Below, piece after piece: positions 27,021 to 35,911 of a DNA stretch of 64,000 nucleotides. The stretch is taken from assembly GCA_028718125.1 (NCBI GenBank), contig JAQUMN010000015.1:21640-85639 (forward strand), given 5' to 3'. Under the pieces are notes generated by a model. It had not been told where the DNA came from, ran no database searches, and worked only from the letters and a program-made list of their open reading frames with translations. The stretch comes from Kiritimatiellia bacterium (GTDB lineage Bacteria > Verrucomicrobiota > Kiritimatiellia > JAAZAB01). Position 1 is the first letter of the stretch, and every line of letters begins with the position of its first letter. A program made the translations under genes and the position numbers.

Positions 27021-28019
27021 ATGAAAAATAAATGGAAAATTACCCCGGTATCATTGTTTTTTGCCGCAGGCTTATGGCTGGCGACCATTTCTTGCGCAGC
27101 GCCGCTATCTTCCAATGCCGCCCCGCGCGTGGAAAAAACGACCTCGGGCCCCGTGGAACTCATCATCACCGCCGACCCGCCACAGGTTCACCTGGACCGG
27201 GACATCCTGCTTTCCATCAAGACGATCACACCGGCCAAAATCACGGTTCGGCTGCCGTCCCTGGATAATCGGCTTGCAGGATTCACGCTGAGCGGCGAGT
27301 TTGACCGCGAGCCCGTGACCCAGGACGGGGCCATTGTGCGCGAACACTGTTTCCGGCTGACGCCGCTCGTGGCCGCCGAATACCGGCTGGCGCCCATGGC
27401 CGTGACCTATACCGATACGAGCCGCCCGGAGGCGCAGGAAAGCTGGTTTGCCACACGGGCCTTTGTTTTCGAAGTCGCCCCGGTCGGGACGGAACATCCG
27501 GGTGCCACGATCCGCGATATCCGCGGGCCGGTCTGGATTTATCCGGCTTTCAAGACAGTCGCCGGCTGGACGGCTATCCTGGCGCTGATCTCCGCGGCAA
27601 TATGGGCGCTCTATCGGTTCAGCCGCCGGATTCACCGTGCCATCCAGTTGCGACGGATGTCGCCGCGTGAACGCGCGCTCAATCAACTCGGTGAACTGCT
27701 TAAAAAGGATTTGGTTGGCAAAGGCAAAATAAAGGAATTTTACACGGAATTGACCATGATCGTCCGGTGCTATATAGAGGGCGCTCATTCCATAAGAGCA
27801 CCTGAACAAACCACCGAAGAATTCCTTGTAACAGCGTCACACAATCCCTCCTTCAAGCCCGAGGTCGTTAATAAACTGAAAATCTTTTTACAAACAAGTG
27901 ATCTTGTTAAATTTGCCGTTTATCAGCCTGACAAAGAGATTATCGACCGAACTCTGGCTACCGCTGGCGATTATATAGATACAGACGAACAATACCACGA
28001 TAAGGCAAAGGAAGCCTGA
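27021..28019 (+). CDS. BatD-like / DUF4381-type membrane protein
   Basis: A 332-residue protein with a signal peptide (1-26), an extracytoplasmic beta-rich domain (about 40-165; reminiscent of BatD Ig-like domains), one membrane helix at about 176-196, and a cytoplasmic C-terminal domain (SPRERALNQLGEL, then EFYTELTMIVRCYIE) of DUF4381 type. It ends one base before the BatA start. Its place between DUF58 and BatA is the usual one. Confidence 0.75.
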   Translation: MKNKWKITPVSLFFAAGLWLATISCAAPLSSNAAPRVEKTTSGPVELIITADPPQVHLDRDILLSIKTITPAKITVRLPSLDNRLAGFTLSGEFDREPVTQDGAIVREHCFRLTPLVAAEYRLAPMAVTYTDTSRPEAQESWFATRAFVFEVAPVGTEHPGATIRDIRGPVWIYPAFKTVAGWTAILALISAAIWALYRFSRRIHRAIQLRRMSPRERALNQLGELLKKDLVGKGKIKEFYTELTMIVRCYIEGAHSIRAPEQTTEEFLVTASHNPSFKPEVVNKLKIFLQTSDLVKFAVYQPDKEIIDRTLATAGDYIDTDEQYHDKAKEA

Positions 28020-28020
28020 T

Positions 28021-29055
28021 ATGTTCCGTTTTGCAGACCCTTATTACCTGTTTCTGCTGATCCCGCTGTGTGCAGCGGGATGGGCCATGCTCGCACGGCG
28101 GCGAAAAGCAGCTGTCCTCTTCGCGCCCACGCATCGCCTGCCCACATCGCCCCTTACCTGGCGGACCGCCGCCATCGCCATGACCCCGCTCCTGTTCCTG
28201 GCCGGCGCCGGGCTGACGATCTTCGCCCTGGCGCGGCCGCAAACCGTGTTATCGAAGACGGCCCATCAGTCCGACGCCATCGCCATCCAAATGGTGGTGG
28301 ACGTCTCAGGATCGATGGAAGCGCTGGACTTCTCAACGCGCGATACGACGCGCACCCGGCTGGACGTGGTCAAGGAAACGTTTGCCCAATTTATTGAGAA
28401 GCGCACTGACGACTTGATCGGCCTGGTGACGTTCGGCGGCTATACCGCCAGCCGCGTGCCGCTGACCATCGACCACAGCGCGCTACTGCACGTCCTCAAA
28501 GGCGTTCAGATTCCGAAGCCCTCTCTGGACGCGAACGGACAGTTGGCCAACCAGGAGGAACTTTTGACCGCCATCGGCGACGCGCTGGCCATGGCGTGCG
28601 CCCGGCTGGAAAAGGCCGAAATCAAATCTAAGATCATCGTGCTTCTCAGCGATGGCGTATCCAACACGGGACTGATCAAGCCCGACGAGGCCACCAAGGC
28701 AGCCAAGGCGCTGGGCATCAAGGTCTACACCATCGGCGTGGGCTCGAATGGCCGCGCCCCATTCATGGTGCGGGATCCCTTCGGCCGGAACGTTATTCAA
28801 TACGCCGAAGTCCAGATTGACGAGGATACACTTCGCCGCATCGCCTCAACAACCGGCGGACAATATTTCAATGTTAAGGATCCCAAGGGACTTTTGCGGG
28901 CTTTTGGCGACATCGACAAGCTGGAAAAAACGAATATTCGCAAAGAGGTTTTCAACCAATACACGGAATTGTTTCCCCACTGCCTCTGGCCGGGCTTATT
29001 GGCATTGGTCCTGGCGGTGTCAATGAATATGGGCGTACGGAAGGAAATCATCTGA
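28021..29055 (+). CDS. batA: BatA-like von Willebrand factor A protein
   Basis: A 344-residue protein with TM helices at about 9-25, 53-70 and near the C-terminus (about 318-336). The vWA domain lies between them with a perfect MIDAS motif (VVDVSGSM, about 92-99), the Thr/Asp contacts in GLVTFGG and LLSDGVSNTG. BatA proteins form membrane complexes with BatB-E downstream of MoxR; in Bacteroides and Leptospira they are linked to stress and oxygen tolerance, though the mechanism is unclear. Confidence 0.88.
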   Translation: MFRFADPYYLFLLIPLCAAGWAMLARRRKAAVLFAPTHRLPTSPLTWRTAAIAMTPLLFLAGAGLTIFALARPQTVLSKTAHQSDAIAIQMVVDVSGSMEALDFSTRDTTRTRLDVVKETFAQFIEKRTDDLIGLVTFGGYTASRVPLTIDHSALLHVLKGVQIPKPSLDANGQLANQEELLTAIGDALAMACARLEKAEIKSKIIVLLSDGVSNTGLIKPDEATKAAKALGIKVYTIGVGSNGRAPFMVRDPFGRNVIQYAEVQIDEDTLRRIASTTGGQYFNVKDPKGLLRAFGDIDKLEKTNIRKEVFNQYTELFPHCLWPGLLALVLAVSMNMGVRKEII

Positions 29056-29250
29056 ATTTCTGATTTCGGATTGCTGATTTCGGATTCGAAATCCAAAGAT
29101 TTAGGAATTGCGAACTTTTGATGGATCATACCGAAGACAGATGTGCATTTCGCCGTCGCTGAAGCTTCCGCCTTCGTCGAAGCTGCACCGGACAAAATGG
29201 TGGACAAGCTGATGGAAAATCAGAAATCAAAAATCCGAAATCAGAAATAA
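29056..29250. repeat. AAATC/GATTT arrays flanking the BatA-BatB gap
   Basis: GATTTCGGATTGCTGATTTCGG at the left (29060-29092) is mirrored by AAATCAGAAATCAAAAATCC units at the right (29217-29248). The gap has no gene. The pair could fold as a long stem in the transcript. Confidence 0.5.
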
Positions 29251-29256
29251 TTAATT

Positions 29257-32193
29257 ATGCATCTTCAGTTTGCCAATCCCTGGGCCCTGGTCCTGCTCTG
29301 GCTGCTGCCGGTTATTGGGATCATCTGGCTGGCAGCCTGGCGTATCAAGAGCCGGGCCCTCGACCGGTTCCTGTCGCCGGCCATGCGCATGAAACTGTGT
29401 CCCCCGCCCCAGATCCATCGTTTTTTCTGGCAATGGGCATTGGTCATGCTCGGGCTACTTTTGGCGCTGATCGCCGTGGCACGCCCGCAATGGGGACTGC
29501 GTGAGGAAAAGCTCCTTCAACGCGGACGCGACCTGATTATCGCGCTTGACGTTTCGCGCTCCATGCTGGCGCAGGATGTTCATCCCAATCGTCTCCAGCG
29601 CTCCAAGGCGGATATCCAGGATCTGCTTCGCGAACTGCGCGGCGACCGGGCCGCATTGATTGCCTTCCGCGGTAAGGCTGTCCAGCTTTGCCCGCTGACC
29701 ACCGACTATGCGTACCTCGAACAGGCGTTAGCTGAAATTTCCCCGGAATCGGCGCCGCGGGGCGAAACTGATATCGGGGACGCCATTGCCAAGGCCCTGG
29801 ACGCCTTCGAAAGCGATGCCGGCGCATACCAGGCCATCATTCTCATTTCCGATGGCGACGACCTGGCCGGCCGAACCAAAGTTGCAGCCGAAAGCGCCAG
29901 GAAAAAAGGCGTTGTTATTTTTACGGTGGGCCTGGGCGACCCGCAGGGCGCCAAAATTCCCAGCTCGTCCCGGCCCAATGAATTCGTGACCTACCAGGGC
30001 AAGGATGTGATCAGCAAGCTTCAGCACGATACGTTGAAATCCATTGCCGAAATCACGGGTGGCGCCTATGTGCCTGTCGGCACGGCCAATGTCAAGTTGG
30101 GCACGTTGTACCGCGATCACTTGAGCAAGCTGACGGCTCGCGATATCGAGGAATCCATCCAGCGCCGGTATATCGACCGCTTCCAGTGGTTCCTTATGCC
30201 TGCCGTGCTGGCCTTCCTGGCAGGCGCGCTGCTGAGCCGCGGGCGATTGGGCCGGAAAGTCAAGGCGCCGCCATCCGCCCAGCCTGTAACCGTGCGTGTT
30301 TGGCCGTTGCTATTTTCGCTTGCACTCGTTGCCGGCCTTGTTCAGGCCCAAGTCCCGCAGCAGATCGCTTCGACAACCACCAACGGATCAAGTAGCCGCG
30401 GCGGTAGCGCCGTGACCGCCGGAGGAATCCACGCCCTCACAGGCGCGGCTACACCTTTGAAATCTCCGAACACGGCACTGACCACCGTCCCCTCGACCAA
30501 TGCGGCCATACCCAATACAGGGAGCGGCAACGGCCGTAACGGCGCGCGTCGCGCTCAGCGCCTGTACCGGATAGGCGCCTACCACGAAGCGGCCAAGGCA
30601 TATCTGGCGGCCATGCAAGGCCAAACGGCGGCGCTCCAGAATGACTGCCTTTTCAATGCCGGGGACGCGTTGTACCGAGCCGGGCAGTACCAGGCTGCCG
30701 CTGATAAATTTGCCGAACTCACGATGCGCCAGCCAACTGATCCCGCGGCCGCGTTTTACAATTCGGGTTGTGCCGTTTTCCAACTGGCCGAACAAGCCAA
30801 GGCCGCCGGAACCAACCAGCCGCCCGAGATGCACCCGATGTTGCTGGAAAAGGCCGGGCTGGCATTTCAGCGCGCGCTGCGCATTCACTCGGATGATACA
30901 GCCTCCCGCGCCAACCTGGGCGTAGTCACCAACCTCCTGCCATCCGCTCGCGAAGAAGCCAAAATCAAAGCCTTGTTGGCGCGTTATCAGGGCACTCCGC
31001 CGCCGCAGTTGGCCGACACTCTGCTGATGAATCAGCGCAAGCTGATCGGAGACCTGCCCTCAGCACTGACCAATGCCACCCCCGCCCGAATCGACCAGAT
31101 GGAGGGTTTGAGCGCACAGGAACGTGCCAATACGGATTTGCTGATCCCTCTGAAAATCGGGCTGGCCTCGGCTTTTGCCTCAATGGGAACCTCCACTTCG
31201 GCCCCGCAACAGGCGGCCCAAGTTGAACAACACCTTGAAGCCTTGCGGAATAGTATGCAGCAAGCCGCGGAAAGTCTGCGCAACCTGGATTCCGGCGCAT
31301 ACCGTCCGGCGATGACGGCAGAAAGCGGCATCTACACCCTGTGGAAAGGCATGGTCCAATTTCCCCAGCTTCTCCGCGAAGATATTTTCCGCCAGACCAA
31401 CACGATCAGCCTGACAACATCCGTCCTCACCCGCGCGGCAGAGGTTGAGCTGCCCGCCATCAGTTACCAGCAGAAAGAAGCCCGGGAATTGACCAGCTTG
31501 TTCGTGGAGCGTTTCTCGCAGGCTGTGCCTGAGGGTGGAACTCCACCTGAGGGCGGCATTACGCCTCCGGGTGGGACGCCACCTCCGAGCGGAATACCGC
31601 CTCCCGCCATGGCTGGCACGGCCGGTGCAGCCGGAGTCGCTGTCAACATTACAACCAACCTGGCGACTGGGATTGCCGGGACCAATGCGCCGGAAGCAAA
31701 ACAGGCAATTACGGCGGAAACACGCTCGAAGATTCTTGCCCTAGCTCGGCAGACGCTGTCCCTGCAAGGCCAGGCGCTCCGGCAAATCGAATCTACCAAT
31801 CTCACCGCTTCCCTGCCCAACCAGCGCAAAGCCTATGAGCTCCTGCAGGAAATTGCAAAGCTCCTGCCGAAAAACGAGGACCAGAACCAGCAACAGCAAA
31901 ACCAGCAACAGCAAAACCAGCAGCAGAACCAGCAAGACAAACAGCAACAAGACCAGCAAAAGCAGGACCAGCAAAAGCCTGAACAACCGCCGCAAAACAA
32001 ACCGCAAGAGCAACCACCGCAACAGCAGCCGGAGGCAGACCAAAAGAAAGCTCAACAGGATAAAGACAAGGAAATGACACCCGAACAAGCCCGGGCGCTA
32101 TTGGAAAAAGTCCAGCAACGCGAAAAAGACCATCGCGAGGAACGTGAACGGGACACCTATATTCCACCGTCCCCGGTGGAAAAGGACTGGTAG
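29257..32193 (+). CDS. BatB-BatC fusion (vWA domain plus TPR and Gln-rich tail)
   Basis: A 978-residue protein. The N-terminal part is BatB: TM helices near 9-27, 55-74 and 308-326, and a vWA domain with MIDAS ALDVSRSM (about 95-102). After a low-complexity linker (about 365-425, partly made of a dispersed repeat) come TPR-like units (about 430-570; LYRIGAYHEAAKAYLAAMQG and DALYRAGQYQAAADKF), as in BatC. Later regions are Pro/Gly-rich (about 755-785) and strongly Gln-rich (about 873-935), ending in a charged tail. Normal BatB is about 330 residues, so this is a BatB-BatC fusion with long insertions. Confidence 0.82.
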   Translation: MHLQFANPWALVLLWLLPVIGIIWLAAWRIKSRALDRFLSPAMRMKLCPPPQIHRFFWQWALVMLGLLLALIAVARPQWGLREEKLLQRGRDLIIALDVSRSMLAQDVHPNRLQRSKADIQDLLRELRGDRAALIAFRGKAVQLCPLTTDYAYLEQALAEISPESAPRGETDIGDAIAKALDAFESDAGAYQAIILISDGDDLAGRTKVAAESARKKGVVIFTVGLGDPQGAKIPSSSRPNEFVTYQGKDVISKLQHDTLKSIAEITGGAYVPVGTANVKLGTLYRDHLSKLTARDIEESIQRRYIDRFQWFLMPAVLAFLAGALLSRGRLGRKVKAPPSAQPVTVRVWPLLFSLALVAGLVQAQVPQQIASTTTNGSSSRGGSAVTAGGIHALTGAATPLKSPNTALTTVPSTNAAIPNTGSGNGRNGARRAQRLYRIGAYHEAAKAYLAAMQGQTAALQNDCLFNAGDALYRAGQYQAAADKFAELTMRQPTDPAAAFYNSGCAVFQLAEQAKAAGTNQPPEMHPMLLEKAGLAFQRALRIHSDDTASRANLGVVTNLLPSAREEAKIKALLARYQGTPPPQLADTLLMNQRKLIGDLPSALTNATPARIDQMEGLSAQERANTDLLIPLKIGLASAFASMGTSTSAPQQAAQVEQHLEALRNSMQQAAESLRNLDSGAYRPAMTAESGIYTLWKGMVQFPQLLREDIFRQTNTISLTTSVLTRAAEVELPAISYQQKEARELTSLFVERFSQAVPEGGTPPEGGITPPGGTPPPSGIPPPAMAGTAGAAGVAVNITTNLATGIAGTNAPEAKQAITAETRSKILALARQTLSLQGQALRQIESTNLTASLPNQRKAYELLQEIAKLLPKNEDQNQQQQNQQQQNQQQNQQDKQQQDQQKQDQQKPEQPPQNKPQEQPPQQQPEADQKKAQQDKDKEMTPEQARALLEKVQQREKDHREERERDTYIPPSPVEKDW
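30392..30452. repeat. Dispersed repeat inside a coding region
   Basis: GTAGCCGCG (30392-30400) and its reverse complement CGCGGCTAC (30444-30452) bound a 61-base unit. Its right 24 bases match 18326-18349 at 22 positions. It is in frame within the BatB-BatC linker and adds Ser/Gly/Ala/Thr-rich residues. Confidence 0.6.
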
Positions 32194-32209
32194 CGGAAGA
32201 TTTTTAAGC

Positions 32210-32390
32210 AAACGTCGAACATCGAACGCCCAACGTCCAACGCCGAAGTATAAGCATTTTCGGCATGGTTCAATATCGGCATTTTGCAGGTTACAGGTAG
32301 GGACGGCTCTCCGAGCCGTCCGAATGTCCAGGAACGGATGCCTCGGAGAGGCATCCCTACCAGAATATGTAACCCCTGTTTGAACCATGC
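32210..32390. repeat. Composite repeat: AACGCCCAACG array plus 128-bp cruciform
   Basis: 32215-32248 repeats words shared with the DUF4340 tail (AACGCCCAACGTCCA). 32263-32390 is bounded by a perfect 11-bp inverted repeat (GCATGGTTCAA / TTGAACCATGC), then GGTTACA/TGTAACC and GGTAGGGA/TCCCTACC, with two inner hairpins (GGACGGCTCTCCGAGCCGTCC and GGATGCCTCGGAGAGGCATCC). It looks like a non-coding mobile repeat. Confidence 0.7.
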
Positions 32391-32486
32391 TGCATTTTCT
32401 GTTTTCATTCGATGTTCGATGTCGGGTTTTTCTCCGTCGCTGAAGCTATGGCGGACAAGTCGGCGTTTACTTCGATGTTTATTATC

Positions 32487-35111
32487 ATGAAAGATCGTCG
32501 TTACATATTGACATGGATTTCGCTCTGGCTGGTCGCGGCCTTGCCGCTCGTGGCCGATGAGGTGGCCGTGACCGTCGAAGCCAACCGTAACCAGCTGTTC
32601 CTTGGGGAGTCGTTTATTCTACAAGTCAACGTATCCGGAGCCGGCGAAGCCGAGAGCGATCTTTCCCAGATCAAGAACAGCAAGGTCCGCAACCTGGGCA
32701 AGCAGAACATCAGCAACTACAGCATCAGTTTTGTGAACGGCCAGATTAGCCGACAGGGGTTTGCAGGCCTGATTATCAGTTACGAAATCACACCACTGGC
32801 CGCCGGCACCTTCAAGGCCGGGCCGACTATCGTCACCGTGAATGGCCGGAGCCATACGGTCGAAGGCCCCTCCCTTACCGTCACCGATATTGAAAAACAG
32901 GATTTGGTCAATCTGGCCATATCATCATCAAGCGAGACGGTTTTGATTGATGAGCCGTTTGACATAACGCTCATGGTACGGATTAAGCGGCTGCAAGGCA
33001 AATTTGCCAATGCCGAGCCGATTTTCCCCGACAATGCCCCCGTCTTGACCATCCCATGGCTGGCCATGGCAACCATACCCGGTTTGAATGGGCCTGACAT
33101 CAACCAGCTCCTGAATAAGTTGTTGATCCAGAACAATCGCCCCGGGTTCGCCATTAACGATTATACGCGCCAGCCTGATCCATTCGATTTCAGCAGTTTC
33201 ATGTCCGGCGGCCAGCGGCGGGCCCAGTTTGCGCTGGACCGGCGGCCGGCCCGCCAGGGCTTCATGGATTACGTGGAATATTATCTTACGCTCCCCTATT
33301 CACCCAAGGATGAGGGCAATTATGTGTTCGGGCCGGTGGTATTTAAAGGTTCTGTGCCGGTCGAGACGGACAATACGGGCAAGGCCCGTGGGATGGACAT
33401 CTTTGCGGTGGGCCCCGCCTGCACGGTCCGGGTCATCCCTCCGCCCGAGCAGGATCGGCCCACGTGCTTTACCGGGGCCATTGGCCGCAATCTGGCCGCC
33501 AAGGCCAGCCTGGACACGACGGTTTGCTCAGTGGGCGATCCTTTAAAACTGACCCTGGAATTGACCGGCAACGTGCGCTTCGATAAAATGTTGCCGCCAA
33601 AATTAACTTTGCAAACCAACTTGCTGGAGCATTTCACCGTCTATGACAACACCGTTCAAACAGTCAGGCAGGACGGCGTTTGCCGCTATATCTACACAAT
33701 GCGGCCAACGCATGCCGGGGCATTCCAGGTGCCGCCGATTGAAGTGGCCTATTATGATGTCAAAAGCCGCGGGTATAAAACCATCGCAACAGCCATGATC
33801 CCGCTTGCAGTCAAACGAAGCTCAGAAATCACGGCTTCCCAGATTATGGTCAATACCAATCGCCTGCAGGCTGCAGCAAAAATAAACGATGACCGGACCT
33901 TGCCCGTAGCCTCCGCCCGCGCGAATGCGGCGGGCGCCGACTCGGCATCCCTGCTGGGGCACCCGGTCTGGCTGGCCGTGGCGCTCTCCGGCCCCGCCTT
34001 GTTTCTCATCGGCCTGATGATCCAATTCTATCTGGAGCACAGCGAAAAGAACAAGGCCGCCTTTCGGCGCCAACAGGCCATGCCACGTGCATTGCGGCGG
34101 CTGGATAAGGCAATTAAGTTAAGCGCGACGGCAACGACCGCTGCGACAGCAACGTCCGCCGCCGCTGAGTTGTGCGCCGCCATACGCCAATACCTTGCCG
34201 AACGCCTGTGTGTTTCGGCAGCAGGCATCACGCCGGAAGATGCCCGTTACCTGCTGGCGGCAATGGCCGCTCCAGCGGCAACGACCGCTCCGGCGGCAAC
34301 GGCCGCTCCGGCGGCAATGGCCGCTCCGGCTGAGGAATTATGTCGCCTTTTTGAATATTATTTTAATGCCGGCTTTTCAACCCGGGCGGAACCGAAAAAT
34401 TTCAGCACTGATTGCCGGAAGCTTAAGAAACTAATCGGGAAAGTTGACCAGGAGCTGCGGGTACAAGGGAAAAGGAAAAAGAACGTTACGGCATCGCTTC
34501 TTCTGTTGCTGGCAACAGGAAGCCTTGTGCTGTTTTACTGCACAACCGCATTCGCCCTGGACAAGTCCGAAAGGGATTTCATCTGGAATGAAGCCAATGC
34601 GCGCATGGCGGCCGCCCGCAATCCGGATGCCTACCTGCAAGCCGCCCGGACGTACCAGAAGCTGGTGGACGACGGTGTGCGCAACGGGCCCCTATTTTAC
34701 AACCTGGGCACGGCCCTCCTGCAAGCCGGGCAGAATAATCCGGCGATTGACGCCTTCCACCGGGCCGAGCGGTTCTTAGGTATTCAGAGCGATATCCGCC
34801 GGAATCTTAAAATCGCCATGGCGCGCAAGGATAACATTGAAACGGCGGAGTGGCCCTGGTACCAGCTGGTGCTGTTCTGGCTATTCTATTTGCCCGCCGC
34901 CACGCGCACGATGGTGGCTGCGCTCGCGTTTTTCATCTTCTGGGCGATGCTGACCCTGCGGCTGGCGGGGATTCAACGAAGCATGGCAAACGCCGTCCTG
35001 ATCCTGGCGGCCATCACCATGATCCTGTTCGGATCGAGCGTGGCTACATCGTGGTATCAGGAAGCCACGGCAAGCAGTTATTCGTTGAACCAACCATCCG
35101 TACCAAGGTAA
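32487..35111 (+). CDS. BatD-BatE fusion (oxygen-tolerance protein plus TPR domain)
   Basis: About 874 residues from the ATG at 32487, which starts a signal peptide (RRYILTWISLWLVAALPLVA); earlier in-frame Met codons lie in repeat DNA. Residues 25-470 form the BatD Ig-like region (VTVEANRNQLFLGESFILQV; later Ig-like units with LTLELTGNVRFDKMLPP). A TM helix lies at about 491-512, followed by an alanine-rich segment of short tandem PAAT/PAAM units, a second TM (about 668-686), a TPR-like module (NEANARMAAARNPDAYLQAA; FYNLGTALLQAGQNNPAIDA) as in BatE, and two final TMs. No SH3-like end domain is seen. It closes the locus. Confidence 0.8.
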   Translation: MKDRRYILTWISLWLVAALPLVADEVAVTVEANRNQLFLGESFILQVNVSGAGEAESDLSQIKNSKVRNLGKQNISNYSISFVNGQISRQGFAGLIISYEITPLAAGTFKAGPTIVTVNGRSHTVEGPSLTVTDIEKQDLVNLAISSSSETVLIDEPFDITLMVRIKRLQGKFANAEPIFPDNAPVLTIPWLAMATIPGLNGPDINQLLNKLLIQNNRPGFAINDYTRQPDPFDFSSFMSGGQRRAQFALDRRPARQGFMDYVEYYLTLPYSPKDEGNYVFGPVVFKGSVPVETDNTGKARGMDIFAVGPACTVRVIPPPEQDRPTCFTGAIGRNLAAKASLDTTVCSVGDPLKLTLELTGNVRFDKMLPPKLTLQTNLLEHFTVYDNTVQTVRQDGVCRYIYTMRPTHAGAFQVPPIEVAYYDVKSRGYKTIATAMIPLAVKRSSEITASQIMVNTNRLQAAAKINDDRTLPVASARANAAGADSASLLGHPVWLAVALSGPALFLIGLMIQFYLEHSEKNKAAFRRQQAMPRALRRLDKAIKLSATATTAATATSAAAELCAAIRQYLAERLCVSAAGITPEDARYLLAAMAAPAATTAPAATAAPAAMAAPAEELCRLFEYYFNAGFSTRAEPKNFSTDCRKLKKLIGKVDQELRVQGKRKKNVTASLLLLLATGSLVLFYCTTAFALDKSERDFIWNEANARMAAARNPDAYLQAARTYQKLVDDGVRNGPLFYNLGTALLQAGQNNPAIDAFHRAERFLGIQSDIRRNLKIAMARKDNIETAEWPWYQLVLFWLFYLPAATRTMVAALAFFIFWAMLTLRLAGIQRSMANAVLILAAITMILFGSSVATSWYQEATASSYSLNQPSVPR

Positions 35112-35189
35112 CAACCTTCTTGTAAGCCGTTTCTCCGCCATCCGGTACTGATTCAATTCCCTCAGTAATTGACGCTATCAAAAGGCGTT

Positions 35190-35282
35190 TGTCATTCCGA
35201 GCAAAGCGAGGAATCTCAAATCCATGTATAATCGCGTGATATGGAGATGCTTCGACTCCGCAAGGCTTCGCTCAGCATGACA
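35190..35282. repeat. Dispersed inverted repeat (GCGAGGAATCTC type)
   Basis: GTCATTCCGAGCAAAGCGAGG and AATCTC on the left, with GAGATGCTTCGACTCCGC and CTTCGCTCAGCATGAC on the right, in inverted orientation. Related to 19308-19404. It lies in the 240-base gap after the Bat locus. Confidence 0.5.
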
Positions 35283-35351
35283 GACAAATAATACGGTCAG
35301 ACCGTTCGGCGAATATTTCACCACTTCTCATTGGGGTCGCCCCACCCCGAC

Positions 35352-35904
35352 TTATGCCTCCCACATCCGGTTGATCGCCTGCAGGATGCGTTCCACAAGG
35401 ATCTGCCAGCCTTCGGAGCTCACCTTGTTATCGTTGACCTTGGCGCTATAGCCGCCTCCCAGGATCGCCTTGGCTGTCGGCAAGTACCCGGCCCAATCTC
35501 AGTGAGACCGGGCGGGTCGTAAAAACGGACCTCGCCGCGGCAGCGCCTCACCAGGTCGCGTGGAGACTGATCGCCTCCAGCAGTGCGCCAGGGCAGAACG
35601 AACAAGCCCGCTCCGTAACGCTCGCCCAGGATCCGACGCGTCTCACCCCGGTAATCCGCCGAAACATACTATTTGCTCTCGACGACCTGCGAAGGGCAGG
35701 CCTGATTATGATCCCGGTGAGTTTCCGGTCGGCGCTCCAACAGAACAGCGTCTCGATCGCCAGCGTGGTGGCGGGAACCGGATCATGCACGTACCGGGCA
35801 ACCCGCTCGTGGAACTGACCGCAAAGCTATACCGGCCGGTCCGGGGTAATGCTCGCTGACGTCCAACCGACATGGATCTGTTTAGCCGGATGACTGGCCA
35901 TCAT
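35352..35904 (-). pseudogene. Neutral/alkaline ceramidase-like gene, degraded
   Basis: Read across frames, the minus strand spells pieces typical of the neutral ceramidase-like family: HVGWTSASITPDRPV, GQFHERVARYVHDPVPAT, TLFCWSADRKLTGII, ACPSQVVESK, YVSADYRGETRRILGERYGA, then VLPWRTAGGDQSPRDL and a C-terminal GYLPTAKAILGGGY. It carries two in-frame TAG codons (after DRPV and after VVESK), a frameshift near 35690-35710, another near 35490, and an internal deletion of roughly 200 residues. Family proteins of this type are about 450 residues long. The family assignment is from remembered motifs. It lies 8 bases after the next minus-strand gene. Confidence 0.6.
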
Positions 35905-35911
35905 GTATCCC

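Noticed and set aside
35352-35904. TAG recoding in the ceramidase-like gene
   Set aside because: Frameshifts and a large internal deletion accompany the TAG codons, and other genes in the window (for example the GldG-like gene) end in TAG. Ordinary decay explains it.
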